A DNA stretch of 64,000 nucleotides from Escarpia spicata (Eukaryota > Annelida > Polychaeta > Sabellida > Siboglinidae), in NCBI GenBank assembly GCA_963995525.1, contig OZ023213.1, positions 34,612,193 through 34,676,192 of the forward strand. Direction: 5' to 3'. How positions within the stretch are numbered: position 1 is the first letter of the stretch; every line of letters starts with the position of its first letter. The notes under the pieces were generated by a model. That model was given only the letters and a program-made list of their open reading frames with translations. It was not told the DNA's origin and searched no databases. Below are positions 12,683-24,616 of this stretch, piece after piece. A program made the position numbers and the translations under genes.

Positions 12683-14972
12683 CGCTACAAACTGAAGATA
12701 GTACAAGTATATGCACCAACAACATCATACTCAGAAGAAGACACAGACAACTTCTACAACGACGTGGATGAGACCTTAGAAAAGCCAACCCACTACACAA
12801 TAGTGATGGGAGAATTTAATGCGCAAGCAGGGAAACGAACAAACATTTCGGAAACGGCAACAGGAAAAAATTTGGCCTAGGAGTGAAAAACGAAAGAGGC
12901 GACACCTTGGTAGAATGGGCAACATCAAGAAAGTACAAAATCATGAATACCATGTTCCAGAAAAAAACAGGGAGGAGATGGACATGGAAAAGTCCAAATG
13001 GACAAACGAAGAACGAAACTGACTACATCCTGACAAACAAGCCAGACATGGTCACTGACGTAACTGTCATCAACCAAGTCAACAATGGAAGTAACCACAG
13101 AATGGTAATGAGCAACATCAAACTAGACGTCAAGGCTGGAAGGAAGAAGTTGATCAACAAGTGATCACCGAGTGTAGATACCACACAAATCGGAAGAAAA
13201 AAGATCGAATTCCAACTTGAACTGCGAAGTCGATTCGAGACACTACAGGAACTAGACGACATTAACACCATGAGCGAAAACATCACTGAGATGATCCAAC
13301 TAAGTGCAACAAGTGAAGCCAAAGCAATCAACAGGCATGTAGTGACGAGAATATCGTCACCGACACGAGCACTAATGAAGAAACGACGAGAAATGGTGGA
13401 TAACGGCGACCGTAAAAACAAATAGAGTACGCAGAAATATGCAAGACCATCAAAACGAAAGCGAAGTAGGACATCAGAAAGTACAGTGAACATAGTACCA
13501 TAATTCATACCGACCCGAAAGAGGTACCAGAGATAATACCATGGGAAGTGGAAGCTGAAGAATGGGAAGACATCAGGCAATGACCATGTAAACATTGAAA
13601 CATTAAAAGCAGGAGAAGATATCATCTCGAAGACACTGGCTAAGCTATATACTAAATGCTTATCAGAAAGACAAATACACACGGCTTGGAAGAACGCAAA
13701 GATGATGATAATCTTCAAGAAGGCAAATAAGAAAGACTTAAAGAACTACAGACCGATATGTATGTTATCAAACATTTACAAATTACTCACAAAGATACTA
13801 ACGAATAGAATAGAGAAGACACTGGACGAAAAGCAACTACGAGAGCAAGCAGGATTCAGAAGCGGGTACTCAACGACAGACCACATACACGTCGTAAACC
13901 AACTGAAAGGGAAGTGCCGATGATATAATATCCCGCTCTGCATCGCTTTCGTCGACTACTAGAAGGCTTTCGATTCGACCTCCCTTCAAGAACAGGGGAT
14001 AGAAGATGTGTATATCGATCTCCTGAAAGACATCTACATCAACAGCTCGGCGACAGTCCACCTACACAAAACGAGCAACAAGATCAACATCAAGAGAGGA
14101 TTACGACAGGGTGACACCATATCGCCCAAGCTGTTCATGACAACACTCGAAAGCATATTCCGAAGACTGACCTGGGAAACCAGAGGCTTGATGATAGACG
14201 GAGAATCTTCGCTTCGCCGACGACATACTCATATGCGCTACTACACCCGCAAGAACTACAAAACATGCTGCAGGAGCTAGCTGATGAAAGTGAAAAACAA
14301 GGTCTCAAGATGAACATCTCGAAGACAAAAATGATGCTAGAAATATACACACCAATATATATCAACACGACGCAGATAGAGAACGTTGAACGCTACGTCT
14401 ATCTGGGACAGTAATACAGTATCAGAGACAAAAACCTAGACAAGGAGATTCAAAGAAGGATCACCGCCGGCTGGACAGCATTCGCCAAACACCGCAACAT
14501 CTTCAAGGGTAACTTTGGAACCTGCTTGAAGAGACAAGTCTTCAACTCCCGCGTACTTCCAGCGATGACATGCGGTGCGGAAACATGGGCACTCACCATC
14601 CAGGCAAAGAACAAGCTAGCAGCCGTACAAACAAAGATGGAAAGACGTATATTAAACATCACATATCGGGAGAGAAAAACAAACATCTGGGTAAGGCAGA
14701 AGACAAAGGTCATAGACGTGATAGAACAAATCAGAATACAGAAGTGGACCTGGGCAGGGCACATCAGCAGACTACGAGATAACCGCTTACAACATGCTTA
14801 CGAGGGAAACGATCTAGAGGAAGACTGGCGAGACGATAGAGAGACGAACTAGACGAGTACTGGAAGGGCACCATCTGGCAGATGATAGTGCAAGACAGGC
14901 AGATTTGTAAACGACATGCTGAGGCCTTCGCCCAACCACGGGACACTACAGCTGCACAATGATGATGATATA
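12683..14972 (+). mobile_element. RTE-type LINE, 5'-truncated
   Basis: An endonuclease to reverse-transcriptase reading with RTE signatures runs through several frames. The 3' end carries TGATGATGAT directly before a (AC)n tract, and many RTE elements end in such short repeats. The copy starts inside the endonuclease domain. Multiple frameshifts and stops make it non-functional. Confidence 0.85.
12685..14850 (+). pseudogene. RTE endonuclease/reverse transcriptase, degenerate
   Basis: Segments in order: KIVQVYAPTTS (about 12700), VMGEFNAQ (about 12805, where RTE endonucleases usually have GDFNAK), GRRWTWKSPNGQTKNETDYI (about 12970-13030) and GSNHRMV (SDHRLV in intact members, about 13090). 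Then come the RT finger KKDLKNYRPICML (about 13740), AFVDYxKAFDS with an internal stop (about 13950), GLRQGDTISPKLF (about 14095), LRFADDILICA (about 14205) and the C-terminal CGAETWAL ... RIQKWTWAGHISR (about 14575-14770). Stops and frameshifts occur near 12878, 13163, 13425, 13920 and 14412. The catalytic FADD itself survives. Confidence 0.85.
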
Positions 14973-14977
14973 CATAA

Positions 14978-15440
<463 letters not shown>

Positions 15441-15444
<4 letters not shown>

Positions 15445-15897
15445 TGGCATAGGTTGCTTTAGGAAATACACCTTTGAACGACACACATATCTAAAACTAC
15501 ATCAATATATAGGGCCTACATGATATGCTAAAGTTAAACTTAGCAGCAACAAATATTTTTGAAATGTTATTACAAAGAGAAAAAGACGACAACAATCCCC
15601 CAGTCTTCCCTAATACGCTAGCAAGATTAAAGTTAAATTAATTAATTATTAGTTTTGCGCATGTTCTAGCATGTTATTATATCAATACAAAGGTAATTGT
15701 TGTTCCACATTGTACTTATTTGCTTCGTGTTTACAATGTGTTAAGATACTAGTAGGACAACATTTACAATTAATGGATTTCGCGACTGTCCTAATCAATA
15801 TCAGTAAAAATTTGCCGCTAAAAAGTATAATCTGGATGAACGTACGTATACATAGGGCCCTGGCGACCTGTTTGTAAAGTTAGTCTGTGTACTTATG
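15441..15897. other. no gene seen
   Basis: Sequence between the microsatellite and the right inverted-repeat copy; nothing recognised. Confidence 0.4.
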
Positions 15898-15998
15898 TGC
15901 TAACATATAACAAGCCCTGACGACTCCTCGCGAAAAACTGTACTTCGGGGCATGGGCATTAAGAGTCGGTGGGCGGTATTTTCAGCGGCAGGATTTTT
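15898..15998 (-). repeat. right copy of ~103-bp inverted repeat pair
   Basis: Reverse complement begins AAAAATCCTGCCGCTGAAAA and ends GTTATATGTTAGCA, matching 12340-12442. Similarity stops outside the ~100 bp on both sides. It may be two insertions of one family in opposite orientation, or the remnant ends of one element into which the RTE LINE inserted. Confidence 0.8.
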
Positions 15999-16689
15999 CG
16001 TTACCCCGTACTGCCTTCAGACACATTCTTACCACTGCTAATTCCTGTGGGCAGAATGTTAAACTCATACACGGTGCTTGTAACTGTTTATTTTAGTATT
16101 AGTAGGTTATAATAGTATCGTCTTCTCAAAGACTATTTTAATATATCAAATCTATTGTAATACACACGCACGCACTCACGCGTGTACGCGCGTACGCATT
16201 CACACACACACGCGCACGCACGCACACACACACACAGACAGACAGAAGACAGGAACGCTCGTGAATCAAATATTTCCAAGAAAAACAAATAATTTATTGG
16301 AACGACTGCGTTTCAAATATCGATGATCATCTTACAAACGGCTGCAGACGAATTGTTGAACTTCTTTCGGCGTCTCCTTTGTGTGTAGTTACTTGGGCCG
16401 ACCGACCGTACAGGACACCGTTTAGCCACGCTAATAAACAACTCCACGCAATAGAAGCTGTCGAATCTACGGTGCGTTTATCTTTTATGTTATCATATAG
16501 ATCTATGGCGTTAGCCCGGCGTAAATTTGGTGACGGTTGTCGCGATATACTACAGAATAATTCAGAATTATTTAATTGTGTGTGTCCGTTCAGTTAACAT
16601 AATAACGAGTCATAATTTCGTTAGCAGCCGCCATACAATTTAGAAACCAGTCCAAGCTGTAGTTAATCATAGATGATTATAAAACATAT
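15999..16689. other. no gene seen; CA-rich repeat at 16160-16245
   Basis: An interrupted CA/CACG simple repeat with GACA units lies at about 16160-16245. The 72-codon ORF at 16379 has no recognisable motif. Confidence 0.4.
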
Positions 16690-17025
16690 AAAAAGTATAC
16701 GTAAGTTCTTATATAGCGCAGTATCGAGTCATTAGGATTGCTCAAAGGGCTTCACACGTTACTCCCTGGCAGATCTATTCAATCAAACATAATCTTGACT
16801 TATCTGGGAAGCTTTCAGCCATGCTACAATTGATGCGCGAATACTATTAGTACACCAATATCCACCACTGTCTATAGACATGTTCTCATTCATACAGCTG
16901 AGTGAATTGGAGCAACGTAGAGTGAACGAACTTGCCCAAGGTTCAGAAAGACAGCACAGGGTTCGAACCCGGGTTCTCTCGATTGCGAGTCTGATGTTCT
17001 AGTTACTGAGCACTGAGTTATTTTC
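16690..17025 (-). mobile_element. tRNA-headed SINE with L2-like 3' tail
   Basis: Read on the minus strand, a tRNA-like head lies at about 17025-16950. It has an A-box-like CTCAGTAACTAGAACATC, an anticodon-like stem with ACTCGCAATC, and a perfect B box GGTTCGAACCC. A body with CTTGGGCAAGTT and CACTCAGCTGTATGAATGAG follows. The tail has CTTTGAGCAATCC and TGCGCTATATAAG, the type of end that L2 LINEs recognise. This is the standard layout of an L2-mobilised SINE. It is not a functional tRNA: the acceptor stem is not formed. Confidence 0.75.
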
Positions 17026-17049
17026 GGTTGTGTTCATTTTAACGTGTAT

Positions 17050-17240
17050 TTCAGGTGCTCCGAAGTGTTCACTGAAAGCACCGCAGGTCGAATCATCCCC
17101 ACTGCCGTTTCGAAATATGTACAATTGTATTCACACATTTTTCAACATCTTTCGGAAGGTGTTGTGCTGTTAGCCCATTTGTTTTCTTAGCATTGATGAA
17201 TGGGAGAAACTTCTAGGTTAACTACTTCGCGAAACAAAGA
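17050..17240 (+). mobile_element. SINE family 2, diverged copy
   Basis: Contains CAGGTCGAATCATCCCCACT (a decayed B box), then GCCGTTTCGAAA ... ACAATT and a TTTCGGAAGGTG ... GTTAGCCC block. It shares these blocks in order with the copies at 35036 and 41690. Only part of the tRNA head is recognisable. Confidence 0.5.
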
Positions 17241-17511
17241 GTAAGTTCTGACGAAACTACTAGGTTATGTATCGGACAGAAACACGACTAACTGACTGTT
17301 ATTTATGGGACGGAATAACAGACTGTTCTAAGCCAAGTTACGCCAACTCGTCTAGTTTGGTAACAATTGCTACGTTATATAAGTAAGATATACAATGGCT
17401 ATAAAACTTAAAGGTTTTCAATCGGAGGCGTTATCGGTAAGGCCCGGCCAGTAGTTAATCAGACAACAATAACCATATGTCACGTGCCTCGTTACATTTG
17501 ACAAGTTCTAT

Positions 17512-17909
17512 ATCTCACTCACTCACTCACTCACTCACTCACTCACTCACTCACTCACTCACTCACTCACTCACTCACTCACTCACTCACTCACTCACTC
17601 ACTCACTCACTCACTCACTCACTCACTCACTCACTCACTCACTCACTCACTCACTCACTCACTCACTCACTCACTCACTCACTCACTCACTCACTCACTC
17701 ACTCACTCACTCACTCACTCACTCACTCACTCACTCACTCACTCACTCACTCACTCACTCACTCACTCACTCACTCACTCACTCACTCACTCACTCACTC
17801 ACTCACTCACTCACTCACTCACTCACTCACTCACTCACTCACTCACTCACTCACGCACTCACGCACTCACTCACTCACTCACTCACTCACTCAATGACTC
17901 ACTCACTCA
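17512..17909 (+). repeat. (TCAC)n microsatellite, ~400 bp
   Basis: About 100 tandem TCAC units with three single-base variants near the right end. It abuts the 3' end of a minus-strand LINE, so on that strand it is a (TGAG)n tail. The Ser-Leu-Thr-His repeat ORF is an artefact. Confidence 0.97.
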
Positions 17910-18025
17910 TGTTGGCCACTGGGGACGAACATTAGTGGCTTCAATCATCCGTCTCCACTTCCCTCTGTCTGCCATTGTCGTCTTAAGCTCCTCCGTCTCT
18001 AGACCCACATCTTTCATTAAACAGT
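17910..18025 (-). mobile_element. LINE 3'-end fragment
   Basis: On the minus strand the DNA reads MADRGKWRRMIEA ... RPQWPT followed by stop, which resembles the extreme C-terminus of LINE reverse transcriptases (AxDRxxWRxx). It runs directly into (TGAG)n. Upstream similarity is lost within about 100 bp. The clade is not certain. Confidence 0.6.
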
Positions 18026-18029
18026 CGAT

Positions 18030-18240
18030 TGTTACGACCCATTTTGTAATAATACACCAATTTTGTAATAACGACCCTATTTGTAATAAAAACAGGCCGA
18101 TTTTGTAATAACGACCTATTTTGTAATAAAAACGCTATAATAATGTAATAACACTATATAATGACATTGAGGCCCATTTTGTAATAATTTCAGGTTTGCA
18201 CATTTTGTAAGAACACGCAGATCCATTTTGTAATAACAAT
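18030..18240 (+). repeat. scattered ATTTTGTAATAA motif cluster
   Basis: The word TTTTGTAATAA or a one-base variant occurs about eight times in 210 bp with irregular 15-45-bp spacing, often followed by CGACC. The irregular spacing separates it from an ordinary tandem repeat. Confidence 0.7.
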
Positions 18241-18299
18241 GACTGGCCATCAACTAATATCAAAAAAGATTACGATGATTAGGGGGAAGAGGATTGTTA

Positions 18300-18890
18300 T
18301 AGTGAAAATTAAGATAAAGAAGATGACGAAAAAGATATGATGATGCCGACAATGAAGATGATACATACGAATATGAAGATTAAGATGACGAAGACGAAGG
18401 TGATAATGACGATGAAAGTGCAGATTTTGATGTAGGTGATGCTAAATAATGTTGATGAATATGAAGGTTACCGTGATGATTATGGTGAAGTTGAAGATGG
18501 TGGTGAAGATTATTACACATGTGTATACAAAATGATGAGGAAGGAGGCGATGACGACGCACATTGTGACGAAGATGATGATGGCGATGATGAAGATTGTC
18601 ACTGTGTTTAGAATGACGACGAAGATATAAACGTCGATGATGATTACGATAACGACGATGGCGATGATGAAGATTGTCACTGTGTTTAGAATGACGACGA
18701 AGATGTAAACGTCGATGATGATTACGATAACGACGATGGCGATGATGAAGATTGTCACTGTGTTTAGAATTATGACGAAGATGTAAACGTCGATGATGAT
18801 TACGATAACGACGATGGCGATGATGAAGACCAACATGTTGATAATGTAGGTGATGTTGAAGAAGAAACGATGAATTGATGATGATGATGA
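18300..18890 (+). repeat. GAT-rich region with 78-bp tandem repeat
   Basis: GAT/GAC-rich DNA containing three to four copies of a 78-bp unit (starts at 18585, 18663 and 18741, plus a partial). 78 is 26 codons, so minus-strand frames stay open with a 26-residue His/Arg period in one frame and an Ile/Val period in another. Two overlapping frames being open equally argues for a repeat artefact, not a gene. Confidence 0.8.
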
Positions 18891-19635
18891 TAACGTATCT
18901 ACTGCTGTCGTGATGGGTTCTCTGGTGACCGTGGCCGTTATACCATACGACCTGTATAGTAACATCATTGTTCGTGCAATATGTCCAAGATTTAGACAAT
19001 TTCTTACAATCCGAGGACTGTTATTTAAGCAATGTTCGTGAGTCATAGTAAAGCTATCGTTACGATTGACTAATGACGGCGTGTTCGTATTGCAATGTTT
19101 CGAGACGGCAACAGGGATTGTGCTTTTGTAGTCACATCGACAGTTTATTTTCTCGCATTCTTAGACACGCTATGGAATGTCCGCCGGGTTTATTGTCCAC
19201 ATGTCGGGCTTTCAGATAGTTCTGAATACGTCCCATTTCACCCCGATGTGTTTCTAGGTCCTTACATAGCTAGTCGATGATATAGGCTGACTTTTCATAT
19301 CGTGAACACCGGGTCTATCGAGATCAATAGACCCCCTATCACTTTACAAGGACATATTGTAACATAAACACGCGATGATTTTGTCTACCATGAACACACG
19401 TAACGTTTCGTAACAAAAACACTCGTAATATTTCGAAATTCCTGTTTTAAATGTACCGTTATTGCGTTGTGCTGATCAAAAGGCTATAGAAGCTAAACCT
19501 ATGGTGACGTTTGTGTCTTCTGTCTCAGAGAAGAGAAGTACCATCGTCACTAACACGAGTGGCAACATGAAGGATTTAGTGAATTTGCGAGGAAAGAACA
19601 TACTCATGTCGTCGACTCTGTCCCACAAGGAAATA
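18891..19635. other. no gene seen
   Basis: Nothing recognised on either strand. Confidence 0.4.
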
Positions 19636-20216
19636 CAGTAGTCCCCATCTAGCCCCAGCGGCCACCCTCAAAAAGAGGCCAGATGCCCGTCGAGCGTTGC
19701 GTTAAATGTTCTGTCGTTAAAACAACCCTTCCAATGCGGTCACCTGCCTAACGCAACTAGTGGCCGGCTTTTCAATCCATTTTGTTCCGCTACATCGCCC
19801 AGTTGACGCAGCTACGATTCCATGTACGGAAACGCGTACGGAAACGCAAGCGGAATGGGGAATATCTCTGTAGTGACGTCACTACTGGGAAATTCGTGTG
19901 CGGATACGATTCGAATCGCTACACGGAGCGATTCAATTTGCCGCAACCCAGTTTCCTAGGATGTTTGTCGTGCGTACGGAGGCAGAGCGGTTGGTCGGGC
20001 CTGTGCCGAGTTCTAATTCGGTTACGTTGCGTTAATAGACGTTGTGTTTGTTCAACAGGGTTAGCGCATCCATACATCCATAACATATATTCCGCGCATA
20101 AAGTTCAATGTTGAAGATAGGAGGATGACTATGTGTCCCTCTGTAGAGCGGCCACTCCTCTTATACGGCCAAAGTACCTTTCCGGAAGGGGTAGCTGCTC
20201 AAGAGGGGAACTACTG
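19636..20216. mobile_element. pogo/Tigger-like MITE, 581 bp
   Basis: Ends CAGTAGTCCCCATCT and, inverted, CAGTAGTTCCCCTCT, flanked on both sides by TA (19634-19635 and 20217-20218). CAGT ends plus a TA duplication are typical of the pogo/Tc1 group. GCGGCCA-type subterminal words occur near both ends. There is no transposase; the 110-codon ORF inside has no DDD/E motif I can see. Confidence 0.75.
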
Positions 20217-20218
20217 TA

Positions 20219-21149
20219 TTTGTGTATTAATAGATCAACTATTAACTACCAGCTTACACCCATCCATCGAGCTACACACAACCTACACTGGCGCCATCTG
20301 GTGAATTGATTACGACTTAATTGTATGAGAAAGACCCTCCAGAAATACCGTGAAAAACACGTAAGTCAATAACTCTAAAATACATATCGTTCTGTTTTCA
20401 TAAATATAATTATTATCGCCAGTTGCTCAGAGGCTAATGGTCGAAGGACGCTAATGGTCACAGAAAGATTGAACCTAGGCGTTTCGCAGAGGATACACTT
20501 ACACTACTCAAGAGTTGCCGTGTAAATAGGCCCTATAGAGATCCATTAACGTCGGGAATTCGTTGTGTCGTTATTTCGATGGAGAATAACACGTGAAGAC
20601 TAAAACGGAATAGCTATGACTTATATTAAAGCATTTAACACGATTTCCGCACACAACAACAAGCACCGAATGACAACGGGACAACGTATATATTTAGCCA
20701 TTGGTTTATGGCGAGTCCGACCATGATTGTGGGGGAGCCCGTTGAGGATTTGCTGCACAGTCGGAATGACTTAATATAACTGAAATTTTGTCGAGTGTCT
20801 AGTATTTGTAAAACAAATTAGGCGTACTAGAATCTACACGTTATCCGGATAACATCACTTCAGTTACGCCAGGTAAATATTGACTGACATCGCCGGCACT
20901 TCCGCAAATCTGTGCTTACAAACTTATCACACATATTCACTCGGTAAGAACTTCGGATATAACGCATAATTATCGTCGCTTGGGAAGAATAGAACCGTTT
21001 TATCTCTCGTCTACATACACCTATTCCAATGAACGTTGGTTTTCTGGAAACATTCAGTCACATCACAATTATATATATTCATAAACACTGTCTATAGTCA
21101 GGCAGAAATCTAGGCCTTGAGTGAGGTTGATTAATCGAACTTATCCAAG
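20219..21149. other. no gene seen
   Basis: Nothing recognised. Confidence 0.4.
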
Positions 21150-21540
21150 CTTTAAAACTCTCGCGCTGTGGATAGCCTGCGTTGAGGCGCGTCCCCCGGG
21201 TGGCGGATGGGGGAGCCCTTCCTCGGAGGGGGTGCACCTGATAATACAGAAGAAGGTGCCGCGGACCAAACTATCCTAGGTGAAGGACAACACTGATTCC
21301 AAACCCGGGTAGACCCAGTTCGATAGCCTGGTAAGGCAGTGGGTCTAGAAGAAGGAAACTCTGATTCCAAACCCAGGTAGACCGAACCCGTTAGCCTTGG
21401 AGGGCAGTCGGTCTAGGAGAAGGAAACTCTGATTACAAACCACCTGTTGCCTTAGAGATTGTGGTTCATCGGAACCAAAGGCTAGGCCCACCGCCTATAA
21501 CTGTGGTTGGCGTCAGGAAGGGCATCCGGCCACAAAAATC

Positions 21541-22520
21541 ATGCCAAATCCAAAAATGATGATGATTATTCAGCGAGCCTCGGATGCAGTTAGGGCATAC
21601 CCTGTAAGCGACGCGCAGAGGACTCGACTGACCTCTGTGAACAGTGGACAAGGGCTACCGGGCCTTGGGCGGTCCCGGTTAAAGAGGTTAGTCCGGATGA
21701 GAGTGGGGACGTTGAATGTGGGGACAATGACTGGACGAGGAAGGGAGTTGGCGGATCTGATGAAGAGGAGGAGGGTGGGAGTGCTGTGTGTGCAGGAGAC
21801 TCGGTGGAAGGGGGACAAAGCGAGAGAGTTGGAAGGAAAATGCAAGTTGCTATATAGTGGAACAGATGAGCGAGGGCGAAATGGGGTGGGGATAGTGCTA
21901 CACAAAGAACTTAAGGATAGCCTAGTGAGTGTGAGCAGAAGGAACGATCGATTGATGAGTGTCAAGCTGGGCTTAGGTGAGACGGTGGTTGACATCATAT
22001 GCGCGTACGCCCCCCAAGTGGGCTGTGAAGAGGAGGAGAAGGAAACCTTCTGGAGACAGATGGATCAAGAGATCAGGTCGATACCAGAGGGAGAAAGGGT
22101 GATTGTAGGCGGAGACCTAAACGGTCACGTGGGAATGAGTAGAGATGAGATTGAGGGATACACGGTGGCTGGGGAGTGGGAGAGAGGAACGAGGAAGGCG
22201 AAAGGGTAGTAGGCTTTGCGATGGAATTTGATTTGGCGATAGGGAATACTTTCTTCGAGAAGAGAGCGAATGGAGGAAGAGAAAGTCAAATAGACTTCCT
22301 AATGTGTAGAAGATCCCATCTGAAAGAAGCTAAGAACTGCAAGGTCATAAACGGGGAAAGTGTGGCGGCACAACACAAAGTACTGGTGATGGACTGGGAG
22401 ATTAAGTGTAGTAAGAAAAGAAGAACAGAGCAGGTGACACCGAAGATCAAGTGGTGGAGATTGAAAGAAGAGGACCCAAAGACGCAGTTTAGGGAGAAAG
22501 TGTTGGAGGAAAGGAGATTG
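21541..22520 (+). pseudogene. RTE endonuclease domain, frameshifted
   Basis: APE-type endonuclease. VGTLNVGTMTGRG (about 21705) is the N-terminal asparagine motif, VGVLCVQETRWKG (about 21775) carries the catalytic Glu, IICAYAPQVG (about 21995) is the third motif, and VGGDLNGHVG (about 22105) matches GDFN with Leu for Phe. QIDFLM is at about 22290, and where SDH is expected the DNA reads AQHKVLV (about 22372). One frameshift near 22190 splits the frame. Confidence 0.8.
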
Positions 22521-22901
22521 TTGGCGGAGACATGGGCGGCAAAGAAGACACAGGAAAAGAAGTTGAATGTCGCATAAATGCGAATGCTACGATGGATGTG
22601 CGGAGCCACAAAGATTGACAAGATAAGAAACGAAAGAATCAGAGGGAAAACGAAAGTGGGGGAAATATCAAAGAAAGTCCAAGAAAGTAGGTTGAGATGG
22701 TATGGACACGTGATGAGAAGAGAGGAGGATTACGTAGGAAGGGGAGCGATGGGAATGAAAGTGCAAGGGAAGAGGAGGAGAGGAAGGCCGAAGAGGAGGT
22801 GGTTGGATAGTGTGAGGGCAGATCTCAGGGAGAAGGGACTGTCGGGGGAGGAAGTGTACGACCGAGCGACATGGAGGCGAATGTCATCATACACCACATA
22901 A
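22521..22901 (+). pseudogene. RTE reverse transcriptase, C-terminal end only
   Basis: Begins in AETWAAKKTQEKKLNVA, a TAA at 22575-22577 stands where a Glu codon is usual, and MRMLRWMCGATK continues the same frame. Then RLRWYGHVMRRE and GRPKRRWLDSVRADLR close the domain at 22901. The frame is shared with the endonuclease part, so the RT core was lost by one internal deletion near 22515-22525. Confidence 0.8.
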
Positions 22902-22960
22902 AAGTGGGACAAAGATGAAGAAGATCCAAACTTTAAATCCAGATGCATTGTTAAGTATTA

Positions 22961-23387
22961 TTAACCGACGCCATTGTAGGGTATCAATGACATTCCCGGG
23001 CTAGTGGACCACTTTCAATAGTAGTATTTCCTTAAAGCGACAACACAATCAATTAATTGTCGTAATATGTGAATTACGTGAAAATGCGTACCACCTTTTT
23101 CAGTAAATCACATCCGCACCTGATACCCGCAATTATGAATCAGCATGACGAATGGTAGGCCCTAATAAAAACGAGATTGGTGTGTTCGGCCTATTAACCA
23201 CTGTGTTGATATTTAAGTAGGCAGCGTTTGTGAAATGCCATCAAATGAAATGCCTAATGCACTAGTACAGGAAATGTTCTTGCTCTGGTAACTGATGATT
23301 CAATACTAATGTTCTACTAAAAACCATAACACAGTATCGATACTCTTCCGTGGCGGACTTTTCGTATTATAAAAGTTACTATGTTCA
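22961..23387. other. no gene seen
   Basis: Nothing recognised. Confidence 0.4.
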
Positions 23388-23745
23388 TGGGCGTATCCGG
23401 GGGGGGGGGTGGGGCGGGGGCACATGCTCTCATTGGCCATAGGATTTTGGCGTACCCCCAGACCCCTGTTACCGTGTCCCCTTAGACCTTTGGAATGTGC
23501 CTACGCTTAGGTTACAACTAGCTGAAATTACGACGACGCGGCGGCCAAATATTTTCAACAGCACCTCCCGCTCCCCCCCCCCCCCCCCCCCCCCGTCTTC
23601 GGATGTCATGAATGGTCCGACAGCGGGATCATGCTGAAGGTCCGGCTTGGACCACCGACTGTGAATTTATAAATTTGCGTCGGTCGTCAGTGGATATTTT
23701 CATGCCCCCTAGACTACCCTCTCTGGATCTTCCCTGATATTCCCA
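23388..23745 (+). mobile_element. GGCGGATCC-type MITE (family R2), copy 1
   Basis: Starts CATGGGCGTATCCGGGGGG. Shares with 25936-26226, in order, blocks around CCTTAGACCTTTGG, GAATGTG, AGCTGAAATTACGACG, TTTTCAACAGCACC and the GTCAGTGGATATTTTCATGC block. A run of about 20 C lies at 23574-23594. No coding capacity. Confidence 0.6.
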
Positions 23746-24084
23746 TAAGCACCCCCATACTTACCAGTGCTGTCCCAAGCAGTCAAACGCCACGCCAGCA
23801 TCTTCTGCGACAAATTAGCGACCAGTAAGTTAGTGCCGAAGGAGTCATCCTAGGGATCACCCCGACATCCCTTTATCCTGACCGTTGGTGGCGGACATTA
23901 GCAATGTGCTCCACAGGACGCAGTCCATGGTCATCATAATGTTACTTCGAAAACAGTAATCCTGTTTATCGAGTATATTTACCTGGCTTCAGCGTTGGCA
24001 AACAATGCTCTCGAGGGAAAGGGCCTACTCTTTAAGATGTCGCCTTCTTGAAACGTAGAAGTCTGGTTGAGTCCGTTATAATAA
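23746..24084. other. no gene seen
   Basis: Nothing recognised. Confidence 0.4.
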
Positions 24085-24275
24085 TAACATGTAGGATTAG
24101 CCCCCAATATTTACAGTCTGAATGCGTTTTTGGTAATCCTCAAAGGGTGGGTGGTGGAAATCGATGTTTTTTTAGAGCGTCGAGGTGGCGTTTTGGTGAG
24201 CTTCAAGGGGGGGTACAATTGGAGGTTTTGGCAAGTCTCAACCCCCAATATTCACCAGGTTCCGACATTTAATCC
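24085..24275 (-). repeat. dispersed repeat family R1, copy 4 (inverted)
   Basis: Contains GATTAGCCCCCAATAT, two TTTTGGTGAGC/TTTTGGTAATC units with CTTCAAGGGGGGGT and ACAATTGGAGGTTTTGG, and CAACCCCCAATATTCACCA. The same blocks occur at 32624-32905. Confidence 0.65.
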
Positions 24276-24616
24276 TCGGAAACCAATCACACAGAGGTGC
24301 ATCAAGACAAAAGTGTTGGTCAATTTCAAAATCGATAAGCAGTATTAAGTTGTCAACATATGGATGTATACGCCACGGATCAAAGGTGGATAAGCAATAT
24401 TATCCACGTTTTTTTCATCCAATCAACTCGTTGCCATTCAAGTTAGGACGATTTGTGTTTGCACCGGTCGTGTCATATGCTACATGTAATGTTCGGGAAG
24501 TAACGGCGCTGGCTTATGGGAATGGTCGGACGGATAATGACTGATTTCCTGGACCTTTGATGTGAGGCGCTGGCGTTTGCACCGTTACCAAGGCCAAAAT
24601 TGCACAGGGCGAAGAC

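Larger units (their letters stand above)
21150..22960 (+). mobile_element. RTE-like LINE lacking the RT core
   Basis: The 5' leader has two ~66-bp direct copies (CTGATTCCAAACCC ... GGTCTAG ... GAAGGAAACT, about 21290-21430) and the AGGAAGGGCATCCGGC motif often seen in this class. An endonuclease region and then the extreme RT C-terminus follow, and the end is TGGGACAAAGATGAAGAAGA. The whole element is about 1.8 kb, so fingers and palm are missing. It is a non-autonomous deletion derivative. Confidence 0.8.

Noticed and set aside
16950..17025. tRNA gene from the GGTTCGAACCC B box
   Set aside because: No acceptor stem pairs and the sequence continues into a SINE body; it is a tRNA-derived head.
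17477..17935. 152-codon ORF of repeated Ser-Leu-Thr-His
   Set aside because: It is the (TCAC)n microsatellite read in one frame; no flanking protein sequence.
18442..19046. 185- and 177-codon minus-strand ORFs with His/Arg or Ile/Val repeats
   Set aside because: Two overlapping frames are equally open because the 78-bp unit is a multiple of three; no start context, splice or domain support.
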